The position numbers and the translations under genes are program-made. DNA of 64,000 nucleotides from Myotis daubentonii (Eukaryota > Chordata > Mammalia > Chiroptera > Vespertilionidae), in contig NC_081850.1 in NCBI RefSeq assembly GCF_963259705.1, positions 35,635,892 to 35,699,891 on the forward strand, in the 5' to 3' direction. The notes under the pieces were generated by a model. It searched no databases. It worked only from the letters and a program-made list of their open reading frames with translations, and was not told the DNA's origin. This document shows positions 24,160 through 36,275 of the stretch, in pieces. The number at the start of each line of letters is the position of its first letter. Within the stretch, counting starts at the first letter, position 1.

Positions 24160-24346
24160 TGTGGTTGGCAAACCACGGCAGAGGGCCAAATCTGGCCACA
24201 CCCATTAGTTACCATTTTTTTGGTCTAAGGCTGGTTTCACACTCACTATAACAGTGGAACTGAATAGTTGCAACAGAGACCATGGGTCCACATAGCTGAA
24301 AATATTTATGATCTGGCCCTTTACAGGGAGAGTTTGCCCTGATTTA
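24160..24346 (+). repeat. Old hAT-Charlie MITE (MER3/MER5-like)
   Basis: Begins CTGTGGTTGGCAAACCACGG with AGGGCCAAATCTGGCC, has GGCTGGTTTCACACTCACTATAAC and TAGTTGCAACAGAGACCATGG, and ends TCTGGCCCTTTACAGGGAGAGTTTGCC. The ends are inverted repeats of the CAGNGGTNGGCAAACT type. Internal deletion compared with the full element. Mammal-wide age. Confidence 0.75.
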
Positions 24347-24384
24347 GGCAACTCTCTTAAAAATACTTTACCTATACCTAGGGC

Positions 24385-24520
24385 TTTACTGTTCACAATA
24401 TTTTCATACACCTCATTAATCTTGATCCTCTAGCATCTCTGAAATACCTATTCCCTCATTATGGCAGATGAGAACATTGGAAAGTGACTAGTTCAGGATC
24501 ACGAGGTCGTATGTGACAGA
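24385..24520 (-). repeat. MIR SINE fragment
   Basis: TGGCAGATGAGAACATTGG, then AGTGACTAGTTCAGGATCACG and a GTGACAGAGTGGGATT end. Reverse-complement MIR order. Confidence 0.6.
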
Positions 24521-25034
24521 GTGGGATTAGTAATAATTGGTCTGTCCGTACACTCCAGAGGCTATCCTCTGGAGGGGACAGAGAAATCTGCCATGGAAAG
24601 AAACCCGTCTATCTTTCTGCAACTGTGATTGAGGAGGGACCGTTTCTGTCTGGCTCTATTGCATTCACTTCTGAATTCTTGAGGTAAACTTGCCAGCTCA
24701 GTTCCCCTCTCTGAATATGTCAGTGGGTAGGAGATTCTAAAATGGATATGTAACAACTGCAGTTTAATTCTTCTTAACTCTGCACTCATCTGGAGTAAAA
24801 TTAGAAGGCATGGAAATCCCCAGAGTCCACGGGCTAGACATAGATGCACGGGCACCTCAGAGCCCAGCTGCTGCTTTGGCTTGGTTTTGCCCCTGGTTGA
24901 GATTGTTGGCTTGGCCTTCTCCCTCTGCATTCACTATTTGGGCAGACTGTTGGATAATGATAGCACAAATGTATGATTGTGATTTCATTAGGAAACACAG
25001 AAGAGATGAAATTCTGTGTTGGTTTCCAATGTGG
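24521..25034. other. No recognised feature
   Basis: Non-coding, nothing recognised. Confidence 0.5.
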
Positions 25035-25500
25035 TTATCATACTAGTATTCCTCCCCTCTCCTCACATTGAGTGGGCGGTACAGTCTAATTCCTTTCCCC
25101 TGGAACCTGGGAGATCTTGGGGATGGGTCTGAGGTGGAAGTGCCACGCTGGGACTCTTCTCACTAGATTATAAGAAGTTGGCAGTCTCTGCTTGGGTCTC
25201 AGGAGACTCATTCCCTTTCAGAACCTAGCTGCCCTTTTGTGAGGCAGGAAAGCTACCTAGGGAAGCCATGGGCAGGTGTTCTAGACAAAGGCCTCAGCTC
25301 ATCTCTCAGCCAAGCCAGCATCAACATCCAACCAGGTGAGTTTGCCATCAGCCAGCTGAGTGGAGCCTTCAGATAACTGCATGAGAAATCTCAAGCAAGA
25401 AGCACCCAGCCAACCCATAAAATTGTTAATACACTGTTTCAAGCACCACATATTGGCAAAGTCCTATGCAGCTATAGATAACCAAATATAAGTTTAGAAA
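25035..25500 (+). mobile_element. MLT1-type solo LTR fragment (MaLR)
   Basis: Old long terminal repeat of the mammalian apparent LTR retrotransposon group. Seen are the mid-part GGAAGCCATGGGCAGG and GCCTCAGCTCATC, the GTGGAGCCTTCAGATAACTGC block, and CATGAGAAATCTCAAGC followed by CACCCAGCCAACCC. It ends with a short TTCAAGCACCACATATTGG stretch. No internal retroviral genes are present. The exact MLT1 subfamily is not assigned. Confidence 0.7.
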
Positions 25501-25857
25501 TAAAAAGATAATTTAGTTATATATAAGAAAAATGAACATATTTTAGAACACAGTCAAATCAACCAAGGAACCCACTCACTGTCCAACTACAATCAGGAAA
25601 AGGAATTTCCTAAAGTTAGTGGGACAAAAGGAACATTTAGATTCCTTTGGCCTTTTTACTCCTTTGGGGAAGAGGTGGGGTGCAATACAAGTGGGAGTGG
25701 GTGAGATGCATACAGGTGGGAAGAGGTTCTTTAACATAACAGTGCATCAAGGTTACATTCTTTGTTAGTAAGAGAAACTTTTCTCTTGTAGATACTTGAG
25801 GCCTAAAAATCTGATCTTATTCCTGGGGAAAATTAAAGAGGTACAGAATAGACATTT
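25501..25857. other. Non-coding spacer
   Basis: Nothing recognised. Confidence 0.5.
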
Positions 25858-26082
25858 TTTGGGGTTCTTAATATTTCCACTGATATTCAGAAAGAGTGGG
25901 AGGAAGGGGGAGAAATGGAGAAACATCGATGTAATGTGAGAGAGACACATTGATTGGTTGCCTCCTGCACAGCCAGGGGATGGAGCCTGAAATGGAAGTA
26001 CATGCCCTTGATCAGAATCAGACTTAGGACCCTTCAGTCTGCAGGCCGACACTCTATCCACTGAGCCAAACTGGCCAGGACT
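25858..26082 (-). mobile_element. Older Ves-family SINE
   Basis: Minus strand. GAGAGAGACACATTGATTGGTTGCCTCCTGCAC in the middle and GACACTCTATCCACTGAGCCAAACTGGCCAGG at the tRNA-like head. Intermediate between the older long form and young Ves. Confidence 0.85.
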
Positions 26083-26536
26083 AAAACAAACATTTTAAAA
26101 CACCTTCCCAGAATAGAAGCAGGCATGAGGATCTCTAGAGCTTTGACTTAGAGAAGTGGGACCCTAGTGGATGGAAAGACTAAGGGGTACAAAAGAGAAG
26201 AATGTTGGAGAGACTCCAAGAACTCCTGGGTTTCCATCTGAGTCTGACTTTTACACTCCCCGAAAGGCAGTCTTAAGGGAAGAAGGAAGAAATGTTTTGC
26301 TCCATCTGTTGTTCTTTATGTGCTCTCCCAACTGGCTAATAAAGTAAGACTATCTATGCACTTCATAGTGAACTGTGTCTGTGCTTTAAGATCTCATTTG
26401 TGTCTGGATGTCCATGAGCTCCTTTTCCTCCTAGAAAGAAGGGTGGCTATCTTGTGGAATTAGAAGTGACTGAAAATGTTTTCCTTCAACTTTAGAAGAA
26501 ACAAGGAAGTCTCAACATTATGTTTCTTGAGTTTGA

Positions 26537-26538
<2 letters not shown>
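26083..26538. other. Non-coding spacer
   Basis: Nothing recognised. Confidence 0.5.

Positions 26539-26584
<46 letters not shown>
26539..26584. repeat. (GT)n microsatellite
   Basis: About 23 GT dinucleotides. A 141-codon plus-strand frame that starts in it is a Cys-Val run followed by repeat-derived sequence, not a gene. Confidence 0.97.
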
Positions 26585-26586
<2 letters not shown>

Positions 26587-26589
26587 TCA

Positions 26590-27190
26590 AGAACCAGGTC
26601 AATTCTCTTGTACTCTAAGTTGTAGTCTTTCCTTCTCTAACATCTCCCACTACCACTCCAGGCTTGTTGCTTTTACTTTCTCTTTCTCCCTCCCTCTTAG
26701 CGCTGGGTATCCCATTGACCCATCCAAATATACTTTGTATTCATGGTTCTGCACAAGAAAGCTGACTCACAAGAACTTCATCAACAGACTCCTTTGCCCT
26801 CCAGCTCTGGTTGACTTCAGCCCACTCCCTGGAGAAAGATCTAAGGAAGGGAGAAAAGTGAGATCAGGGTATTTGTTCCTCTGGTTTCTCTCTGTAGTGT
26901 CACATTGGGCCAGTGGTGCCTCTCATCTAACGGTCTCAGGTCCTCTCATGACAGTCTTCTCTGCATGACTCTCTCATTTTGGGTTCCAGTAATTGCTCCT
27001 TCCCCTCCTCTCTTGGACCTAGGACTGGTAACAGCTGTGTTTTTATTAGCCCAGGGTGCTGCACTAACCTTGTGGCTTCCCCAGAACTCTGTAAATAGTC
27101 TCTTTATTAAATTCTCCTGGAATGATCCTAATTTGAGCAAGCCATCTATTTCCTGCTGGGAACCTGACGGATACACTATTCTACACTATT
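26590..27190 (+). repeat. Ancient mammalian interspersed repeat, family not assigned
   Basis: Includes CTCTGTAAATAGTCTCTTTATTAAATTCTCC and GCCATCTATTTCCTGCTGGGAACCTGACGGATACA, wording I know from dispersed old mammalian repeats. I cannot name the family with certainty. A 100-codon frame here is incidental. Confidence 0.5.
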
Positions 27191-27810
27191 GGTCATTTAC
27201 ATCTTAACATAAATTTAGTTCAAGATTTTTCTCTCCCTTGGCTATTTGTAATTTAAAATACAACCATGGCACTAAAAGAGCTTTTTTCCTCAGGAATTTT
27301 ATGGATAAGCAATCAGATGGAGTTTGTATTGGTGGGGAAGGAAAGGGCAAAACAATTAAATCTGCCCCTCATGAATCACAGCCAAAGGAAGCCTTCCACT
27401 TATTCTAACACTAATTTTATATAATACCCTGCCCTTTACCTCCATTAAACATTAGTTCATCCCACTAATGGCTAGGTGGATGAGAGCTAGTTCCCTTTTT
27501 CCTGCTGGATTGGGGTACAAGATGAATATGGGAGATGTGGGGTCGGAAGGAGTGCTGATAGTGGGATGGGTGGGGGACAAACAACACAAACCTTCCCTAA
27601 TCTATGACTGTGTGCAGACTAACCATGCTCTACACATAGCTTCTCAAAGGGGGTAAATACAGGCTTTAAGTGTCATTTCTGCCTTCTCTGTTTTGGTAGT
27701 TTTGCTTTTTCTCAAAAAATGTAGGTGATACTGGCAATGCTGTTAAAAGTCTTCCAAATAATTTCCGAGATTTTAAATGGAAGACCACCTCAGCAATACA
27801 CAGAAAAGAG
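27191..27810. other. No recognised feature
   Basis: Non-coding, nothing recognised. Confidence 0.5.
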
Positions 27811-28210
27811 AGATATTTGACCACATTGCTTACTGTCCCTCCAAAGCTTCCAGAGGCCTTCTATTGCTTAGGATGTGATGTTCAAACCTTAGCCTGGAAT
27901 TTAAAGTCCCATAATTTGGATCAAGATTTTCTTTTCAGGCTAGCTCCTATTTCTAGTCCCTCTTCTATCTCTTCTCTCATTATTTCTCCATGCAGATTAA
28001 TCTTCAGTCAAATCAGTCAACTTCTGTATTTCCAAGCATGCTATACAAGTGCCCATCTTGTATGTGGCCTTAGCTTAGCTTTTTTTGTTTTGCCAGTTGA
28101 AAGTCCCTTCCATTACACACTCAGCCCTCCCACTGGAGAGGGAGCTCTTGGAAGAGAGTGCTTGATTTCTTCATTCTGTGCATCTCTCCTACCTTGCTTA
28201 TCCTAAATAT
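27811..28210 (+). repeat. L2 LINE fragment (body)
   Basis: CCTCCAAAGCTTCCAGAGGCC, TTCAAACCTTAGCCTGGAATTTAAAGTCC and a pyrimidine-rich stretch follow the order of the L2 3' part. The 129-codon frame across it is not an L2 protein frame I recognise. Confidence 0.5.
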
Positions 28211-28379
28211 CCTCAAAAGAATTTGTAAAGTAAATGAAAGTGGCTGATCCAAATGACAACTTTTCAGGAACTGTCTCTAATTTTATTCACTTGAAAAAAT
28301 AGGCTCAGAAATGAGAGAGGTAGATGGCAAGGTTTCTGCATTGTAGGACAATCCTTAACTCTTCAATCAATCCATCTTG

Positions 28380-28510
28380 TCTCTCTATTAGACCACATTC
28401 ATAACAACTATAAGGACAGGGATTAAGTCTAGATTAAAAACAAATCTTCCATATTTCCATTTGCCTGTGGTAAGTGCTCAATAAATGCAGACTCCATTGA
28501 GGACTGATAA
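28380..28510 (+). repeat. L2 3' end
   Basis: AAGGACAGGGATTAAGTC and GTAAGTGCTCAATAAATGCAGAC, the end of an L2. Confidence 0.6.
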
Positions 28511-30715
28511 TTCCTAAACTTTTCAAGGTGCTGGGGGAGAGGGGACAATTTAAAAAAATGGTTTCTACATATTTATCTGGGTAAGAAAGTTAAGAAAATT
28601 GAATCCAGAGGAAAGCCAGGAATCAGAGCGATAAAGTTGAAAGTTTAAATTTTTTTTTAATTGGAAAAACGTACTATTCTAGGGTTTCATATTCCAGAGA
28701 TTTCTTCAGCAAGGAGTTAAGGCTAGATGTGGCCCAGTGCCTAGCAGAGTCCTGTGGGAGGCTAAAGGAAGGCCATGGATGAAGCAGTGCAGAAAATGTT
28801 ACTTCCAAATTTTACTTATTCCCCGAAGATGGCCCCCAGCTCTCACATTTACCCTGTGCTTTATAATGGCATTCGGGGAATCATTAAAAGCTTTTGGTGT
28901 CACTATTCTAATTAAGAGTGAAAGTTCTACATGGGCCAGACATGCTGGGGCTCTGTCAGTGGTGGTCACTGGGGAGAAATGGAATGTCAAATAAATGCTG
29001 GCTCTGGACAACTACCACTGAGCCCCTTACTCAAAGCACGTTTCGAAAGACTACTTCATCTAGCCAGGAAAGTGATGTGAGTACACTGGAGTGGAATGTT
29101 AGGTGTTCTCTCTAAATCTATATCTGTACCTGTATTTATATATAATAATGTGTCCAAGGAAATACTGGAATATAGTCAAATAATGAAAGAGTTTACTTTC
29201 TTTTGGATAAAGATTGCAAGAGTGTTGTGAAATTGGATATGTGAAAAGTTAGACTTACTAGTAAATCTTAAAAAACAATTTTAGGACAGCATCTGCTGCA
29301 TCTAGAACCCTAATTTTTAAGCTTTGCCCTTAGATACCTTGGCTTGTATGAGATGTGAATTGGCGATCAGTGAGGTAATACAATGCGATTATTATTGTGC
29401 CTTTTTTTGAGATTGTTCAATATATTGTTTTATTGACAGACAACAATACTTTGAAAGTATACTTTCTTCAGGTTACTCTATTTTTCCCTGCCTTCTATGG
29501 TAAACAAAGCAACCCTTTTCAAATTCCTCATTTATTATAAGACACAATTGCTGAATGAGCGTATTCGGAACCTAACTACATTCTTTGACTTTGGAGGGGA
29601 TCCAGGGATATTTAAGTACAGTGCAATCTTACTATAATAAAACGCTGTATGCGAAACATTTCCCAATAACTGCTTACATTAGAAATGTTATGTAGTTAGC
29701 CGTTACTACGCTACCCAGGGTACACTATATCAGAGAAAACACTAAACTTTAACTGTTTCCTCCTTGGGGAATCTGAGAAATCACTTTGCACAGATTAATG
29801 TGTTATATATTCTATGCTCTGTAACAAAGGCACTTGAATGCAGATTTTAGTACACTTGCCTTTTGTAGATAGCTATGTCTATGAAAACAGGGATCCACAA
29901 ATACACACATGTTATGGTTCTACATATATTTAGAGAACCCTTCAGCATGCTAAGACAACAACAACAAAAGTAATTTATGTACAACATCGCCTGGCCCAGC
30001 AGTACCACGTTCAAGAACTACCTCCAGAGCTGCAGACACTAGTGTGTTAATGTCTTTGATTACTTTCATATGGTACTCTTGGAATTGTTAAAACACAGCT
30101 GCCACACATCAGAAGGTACTAGAAACAATCTGTTGGACAATATAGCAAAACGGCAGTAAATAAATTTCAGAATACTCCATGCTAGTTACAATGGGACAAT
30201 TTACATAAAAAAGGAAAAACAGCAACATTTTTTAAAGTGCCAAACTCATCAGGAAATATCCCCCAAAGTCACTGGATATCTACTCTGTCGTATTTCTAAT
30301 GATTACTAGTATTTTTATATATTATTGATAAATATGGTTTTTTCCCCCTCAAGATAATTTAGTTTGTAAAGACAGTTTGGGAGGACTCATTATTAAAAGG
30401 GAGAAAAGTCGCCTTGCTGGAGCACACCTCGAGGGTTGCAGTGGTGTCTGTCCTTAGCTTCTAAGTGCTGCGACACCTCATCTAACACAGCAGTTACCTA
30501 TTCTATTCTTACCACCCTCCAATGACAACGATTAAGCCCTCTACGAAGCTCATTTGGTGTCAAACTAGCCACCTGAAAGGACTTGGAAAACATTAGACAC
30601 AATCCCCATGGGTATGCAAAGTTACTAAAATATAAGCGAGAGACTTGAATTCTGTCTGAAGCAGAGGCTCCAGTTATAAATAGTTTAAAAGCAGGCTCAA
30701 TTTTGAGGATCAGAG
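28511..30715. other. No assigned feature
   Basis: Mostly AT-rich non-coding DNA. A TACAGTGCAATCTTACTATAATAAAACG stretch (29619-29646, TA then CAGTG) looks like one terminal repeat of a pogo/Tigger-like transposon, but I found no matching partner. Confidence 0.4.
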
Positions 30716-30925
30716 TTTTGATACAATATACAGATGGGTTTAGTGTTGCTGATGGACTAAAGGGTAGCCTGTATAAGTGGAGGGATGGGTTAAAAAACTG
30801 TATAGTCAGAGAAGGCCTCTCTAAGGAAGAGGAACATAAGCTGAGATCTGAATTTGAGGGAGAACATTCTAGAAAGACAGAATAGCGAATGCAAAGACCT
30901 TCTGTTAAGTGCAAGTTTGGCATAT
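30716..30925 (-). repeat. L2 fragment
   Basis: AGAGAAGGCCTCTCTAAGGAAGAGGAACATAAGCTGAGATCTGAAT, then GAGAACATTCTAGAAAGACAG and GCAAAGACC, the known order of the L2 region read on the opposite strand. Confidence 0.65.
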
Positions 30926-31053
30926 TCAGGGGGCAGATAAGGCCAGTGAGAAGTAGGCCTGATCATAGTAGGCAAGGAATGTTGCATTTTTATTTAAGTA
31001 GTCTGCATATCCTTAGATTTCAGAGTTTGAGCTAAAAAAGGTACACCTTTTTA

Positions 31054-31261
31054 TTTTATTTTATTTTTAAAAAAATATATTTTATTGATTTTTTACAGAG
31101 AGGAAGGGAGATAGAGAGTTAGAAACATCGATCAGCTGCCTCCTGCACATCTCCCACTGGGGATGTGCCCGCAACCCAGGTACATGCCCTTGACCGGAAT
31201 CGAACCCGGGACCTCAGTCCGCAGGCCGACGCTCTATCCACCGAGCCAAACTGGTTTCGGC
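31054..31261 (-). mobile_element. Ves SINE
   Basis: Minus strand, well preserved, with a GGTACACCTTTTTA duplication at 31040-31053 and 31262-31275. An 18-20 bp internal deletion removes part of the AAACATCGATGAGAGAG doublet seen in other copies. Confidence 0.93.
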
Positions 31262-31275
31262 GGTACACCTTTTTA

Positions 31276-31639
31276 GGAAATTGAAAATCATGTCTGATTA
31301 TGGATACAATGTTAGTTTTTACCTGTTCTCCGAATTGTCAGAAAACACATGTTTCCTCAGAAGTAAGCCTCTACAATCACTTGGGTTTGGCTGGCTCTTT
31401 CTGTGGCTGTGCATGCTGGATATCAGGCCCCCACAAGGTTCCCACCTTCCCGCCAGTCCTCTCTGGAGGTCCCCGGCGGCAGGGAACATATGCTCACAAA
31501 TAAGCCCATTTTTAAAACATGCAGTCCTGACTGTTGAGTCAGGGGCACTGACCTCTTTTCCCTTAGATTGTCAAATTAAAAAAAAAGTGACAACAGCCAA
31601 CCCAACAATAGCTATTTGGTGTGAATGAATCAAAATTAT
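31276..31639. other. Non-coding spacer
   Basis: Nothing recognised; overlapping frames up to 115 codons have no recognisable content. Confidence 0.5.
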
Positions 31640-31649
31640 ACCTCTTTTT

Positions 31650-31745
31650 GTGGTCAGATAGGCAAAAAATATATTTTTTGGTGTGCTGCAGAATTTTAGT
31701 AACTAGTTTATGTGTGCTAAGAATTGCAAAAGGTTGAAAACCGCT
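31650..31745 (-). mobile_element. hAT MITE end
   Basis: Ends AAAAGGTTGAAAACCGCTG (31727-31745), the reverse complement of a hAT CAGCGGTTTTCAACC terminus, preceded by GTGTGCTGCAGAATTTT and TGTGTGCTAAGAATT words like those of the hAT at 59462. The other terminus was not located. Confidence 0.55.
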
Positions 31746-34185
31746 GCCCTAAATTGATCTCTGTCTTGGGAGTCATGCAGATACAAGTTTGATAAGCCCA
31801 TTGTTTCTCATTTCCCCATATATCCAGACGAGGCTGACCCCCAGAGTGGACATAACTTTCTCTAATTTGTTACTCCCTGTGTAGCTCTGTCATCTCTGTC
31901 CAAGTCTCATTCTCCTCTGGGTTCACCGGTGGCTGGTGCAATGGAACCCAGCAATGCATGAGGCAGGCTGTCCCCTCACTTAGATCCGTGGTGCGACACA
32001 TGGAATATAGGAATGGACTTCTTAGCCTTTCCTAAGAAGAGATGACCTCCATCAATTTCAGGGTCACTTCCAGGCCTGTAATGATTTTTTACAGGCATGG
32101 ATATGACACTTTCTGGTTCTAAAAAGTTTTTTTTTTTTGGGGGGGGGGGCGCTTTGTGTCCTTTATGATTGGCGGCTATTTGGAGCTGCAAAGCATTGCT
32201 GTATATACTGTCTGGCAGATGGAAGGGCCAATTCCCCAGGCTATTGCTCCAGCCACACATTCTTTGTTTCAGTTCAAGCAAAACCTTTGGCTCAAACCTC
32301 CAAAAGCACAGCCATTCCAGGTTTATTCCTGGTTCTCACCACAGGGTGAATTCAGTGAACTGCCACTCTCATGCCATGCTCTGTCCGATGGGCTTCCCCA
32401 GAGAGTTGTGCGTTTGTGCAATGCACAAATGCATGGAGGGATTGGGGACCTGTGCCCTGCTTTTCAAGCTGTGCCCCCAGTAAAGGGCTGTCAGCCTGCG
32501 AAAGGCATGTTTCCTTGCAACTTGGCCATCCAGGGAGGCTGCCTTTACTTCATAATTTGCACAAAGGCACTGTTTGTGCTGCCCTGACAGGTGTTGGTAG
32601 GAGTGGCTCATTTCTCCATCCTAATTATATCCTCTGGGAGCCAGCCTAGATTCTCCATGGTCTCTGCCCTCCCAACAGTCTTAGCAATTCACTGAGGGAA
32701 GGCAGGTCATCCCCATGTCTCTTAGGTAAAAGAGCTTATCATTCAAGGAGCCAGGGTGGCTCCTGCTTCAGGTACCCAAGATGCCACCCAAATTCTCCAA
32801 TGAAAGAGCTCTTCCTGTTGGCAGCCCAGCCCAGAAAGGTGGCACTCTTGCTGCATCACAACTAGAATGGTGAGCATGTTCATGTACCTCCAGGAACTCC
32901 ACAGAAGCTAGCAAAACGGCTTTCTTCTTCTTTGAGGAAGTAACCCAATGACCAGCACATCCCATGAGTAGGGATAAGCACCTCCACGGCATCAGGAGAC
33001 ACAGCTGGGCAGCTGGGTGAGAATGTGCTCTCGGCTTTGTGCTAGTGGTATCTGCAACAGGAATCTCCCAACAGGACAGGAAAGGATGCGACTCTTTTTT
33101 ACAAGCTCTTGTCACCACCACTAATGCGAAGCCCTAGGCTTCTGCAAGTCCTTTCTGGGTTCCGTGTTAGTTCCCACGCACCGCTCTTGTTTCTGTTCTT
33201 CTGCTAGGGCTCCCTGAGTTCTGTGCTTGGTGTGTGAACCAGGTGTGAGTCTACCTCTACCTCTTCCACTAGATAGTGACACATCTGTCCATCCCAGTCA
33301 CCATACCAGGGGCACGGAAATCCTGATGGGCCGAGCTGTTTTGGCAGGCTACCACTGCTGCTCGCCTCAGGACTCAGACACAGGGTGGGGGGCTAGGCCA
33401 GGAGCTAATCCAAGTGACAGATGCTCTGATGTATTCACAATCACCTCTCCCTGGCTCTGTTCCTGACCGAGCTTGTGCTCAGTTCTTTTACGTTCGAATG
33501 AGATCTGCCTGGGAAGCTCCTTAGCTCATTATACAAATCGACCTATGGCAGGCCCACCTTGCCATTTGCCAGACTCACAGAGATCCTGCCTCCCTCAGAT
33601 TGCCCATATATTTTTCAAGTCTGATTAGGTCATTTTTTTTTCCTATTTGCTATCACTCTGTCTAGTTGTCTTACAATAGAACTTGAAATATTCAACCAGT
33701 TTGGAAATTTCTTAAGTGACAAAATACATTAATGAGAGATTCAACCAGCTATTCTCTCACATATTCTATTTATACAGTAATGTTCCAAAAGCTTATAATT
33801 AGGATTAATTTGTTTGGTGGTTAATGAGGTCATCATGCATTAAAAATGTAGAGTAAAAAGTTAGTATACTTCATTTGTATTCAAGAATATGTGTAGTAGA
33901 TGAGAGAGCAAAACATCTGAATTTAAATGCAAGTTCTGATTGTTTCAAGAAGCTGAAACACCTTCATTAGATTCATGTACCACTATTCTAAGTTGGGTAT
34001 TTTGTACGGGTGCATATCTGTTGGTATGTGTGTATAAGCTTCAGAGACCTTTCTCCACCCCCTTCCAAAAAAGATTGCATTCTGTGATTTTCTAAGTTAG
34101 AGGACTGTTAACAAGTGGAGGTGATACATAAAGGTTTCAATGCTTGTGTTATTAATGAAAGTTAATGGACTGGTAGATAACTCAG
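31746..34185. other. No recognised feature; GC-richer
   Basis: Includes a T9-G10 tract at about 32129-32150. 32.1-33.5 kb has several overlapping frames of 100-143 codons on both strands, which suggests higher GC content, not coding. It may be an old LTR or LINE, but I could not align it. Confidence 0.4.
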
Positions 34186-34187
34186 GG

Positions 34188-34335
34188 TGAGAGCAATGGT
34201 TCCCAACCTTTTTAAAAGTATTCTTTATCAACCCCCAAATTGCAAATTTGAGTAAACTTAAAAGTTTTACTTTCAGTTTGTAAAACAGATGCCTAGTGAT
34301 ATGTTGGTAAATGTTTAACAACTGGCTGTCCAGGA
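34188..34335 (+). mobile_element. hAT-like fragment
   Basis: Opens with CAATGGTTCCCAACC, a hAT terminal repeat, followed by AT-rich sequence. The right terminus is not evident, so this is a one-ended call. Confidence 0.4.
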
Positions 34336-34894
34336 AGGGCTGTTGTGTAGCAGACGTCTATTGCCATGGCGTAAATACTCTCATTGGAATTTCAGATGCC
34401 AACACGATGCCACTTAACATGGAGTTGGGGGGAGACGCACAGGAGCACAATGTTTTGTAGCATTTAATGGGTGTCAGGAGCCTCAAAAGCAGGGATGAGA
34501 GTAAATGTAGTAAATGGTAAGGGAGTGATGGGTTTTAAATATTTATTACTTTTGTTTTTAATGTAAGTTATTTAATGCTGAGTTTACTTAATCTTAATAA
34601 TGGCTGTATTTAAGAAGCAACTCACAAAATTCCTGAAAATTTCACCGTCATCTTTGAGAGCCAGGACCATCTGACCGCACCCTACCACCACGTGCACCCA
34701 CCTCCCAGGACTTTAAGGGCCCATTTTGGAAAGGGAAGGGCACAGACAATGTCTCACTCGGCGTCGTGCTGCCAGTACTGAAAGCTACAGTGCCCCATCA
34801 TTTGTGGGTACACTGCAGAGGCTTTTTGTTATAACAGAAACAAGTCATAAGGTCGATTTGGTGTTTGCTTGAACAAGTGTCCAAGGCAATATTG
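34336..34894. other. Non-coding spacer
   Basis: Nothing recognised. Confidence 0.5.
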
Positions 34895-35007
34895 TAGTAG
34901 GCAAAAGTAGGTTTACAGTTATTTGTATGGAAAATAATATAATTAATAATATAAGAATAAACTCTGTTTTGCATATTCACAACTGTAAACTTTTGCCCAC
35001 CCCTGTA
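34895..35007. mobile_element. Palindromic mariner-type MITE
   Basis: Left arm GGCAAAAGTAGGTTTACAGTT (34900-34920) pairs with right arm AACTGTAAACTTTTGCCC (34981-34998) and the inner AATAATATAATTAATAATATAAG is close to self-complementary. TA lies outside both ends. This is the layout of Tc1/mariner-derived MITEs. No transposase. Confidence 0.7.
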
Positions 35008-36119
35008 TATTAGCTTATTAAAAAAATATCTTTAACCCTCAAAAGGCTTAGAGGTTGACATTACAAACTTCCTATGTCCTGTAAGAGGACAAACACACAA
35101 ACAAAATATAAGTAGAAAGGAAGGTAAAGAGCAAACCTCAGTGCAGGAAGCTGCCGGCGCAGCACGTCTGGCCGGCAGCTCCGTCCTGTCCTGGCTGGAT
35201 CCAGGTGGCCTGGCTCTGTCTGCCAGCAAGCAAGCTGGGCCTGGCGTGAGGGCTCTGCCCAAACAGATGTGCATGTGCTCGGTGGAGCAAGCACAGCCCT
35301 TCCCTCAAGAACCTGAACGGCAGGGAAGAAAGAATTTGTCCAGTTAGTGACGGCCCTGGGAGCTGAAACAAGGTCATGAGATAGCACCTGGGCCAGGTAG
35401 GTCACACGTGGAAGTCATGAGTAAGCAGAAGATGAGAGTGATGTGCCAAGCAGAGGAGCAGACATTCTATAAACAGAGACAATGAGCAGCTGGTCCCAGT
35501 CTACCTAAGCCCTTGTCAGCTGGCCAGTTCCAGATCACATGTGATCCTTTTGATAAACCAAGGGAAAAATAAAGAAAGAGTGAGACAATACATAAGTGAT
35601 CATTACAACACAGGGAGAACCATAATTGTAAACAATGAGGCACTGAATTAATCCTAGTATTAAGTTTTTGCGAAAATTTGTTGTGAACATCTTTATAAAC
35701 AATGAACAGAAGAATGGACAAATGTTTTCAATGGAAACTTTAGAAATGAGGCAGAAATGGCCATTTCTTAGATAATTCTGAACTGTAGTAGCCTTACATT
35801 ACTAAAATAATTCAGAGAAGACATTTTACCTGGAGCCAAGTATTCATGGTTCAGGTGTATAGCTTCCTGAGAATGTAACCTGAAATAAATGTTAGAGAAT
35901 CTTTAATTATTCTGCAAATATCAGTTATCAGAGGCATCTCTGTGACAAAAATTATAAGTCAAATTTTCTTTTTCTTATACATTTCATAGCCCAGCTAGCA
36001 TTCCTTGCAATCATTGTTGGTTTTCTAGTGATACACTAGGCAAGGTACTACCTTAAAAAAAAAAAACTTCAAAAAAGTAACATTTCCATAAAATTCTGTA
36101 GCATGCAAGGTATTTGTGT
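35008..36119. other. No recognised feature
   Basis: Non-coding. 35.14-35.35 kb is GC-richer and gives overlapping frames on both strands (up to 114 codons) with no recognised product. Confidence 0.45.
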
Positions 36120-36124
36120 TTACT

Positions 36125-36275
36125 GTTTCCCATGGGAGCCTCTTAACTTTAGGAGACAGGCAGACATCATAATCCCCATTTTTCAAATGAGAACACAGAG
36201 GCTCAGGGAGGAGGTGCCATACCTTTTATTGCACAGCTAGAGAATATGGAAGCTGGGACTTCAACCCTAGTAATG
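36125..36275 (-). repeat. MIR SINE
   Basis: AATCCCCATTTTTCAAATGAGAACACAGAGGCTCAGGGAGG, GCACAGCTAGAGAATATGGAAGCTGGGACTTCAACCC: reverse-complement MIR. Confidence 0.8.

Noticed and set aside
25035..25500. Possible complete endogenous retrovirus
   Set aside because: Only an old solo LTR fragment is visible; there are no gag, pol or env frames on either side.
26543..26968. 141-codon frame starting with Cys-Val repeats
   Set aside because: It begins in a GT microsatellite and continues through old repeat sequence.
32100..33480. Overlapping 100-143-codon frames on both strands as a gene
   Set aside because: Dense overlap on both strands reflects higher GC content. No known domain and no exon structure.
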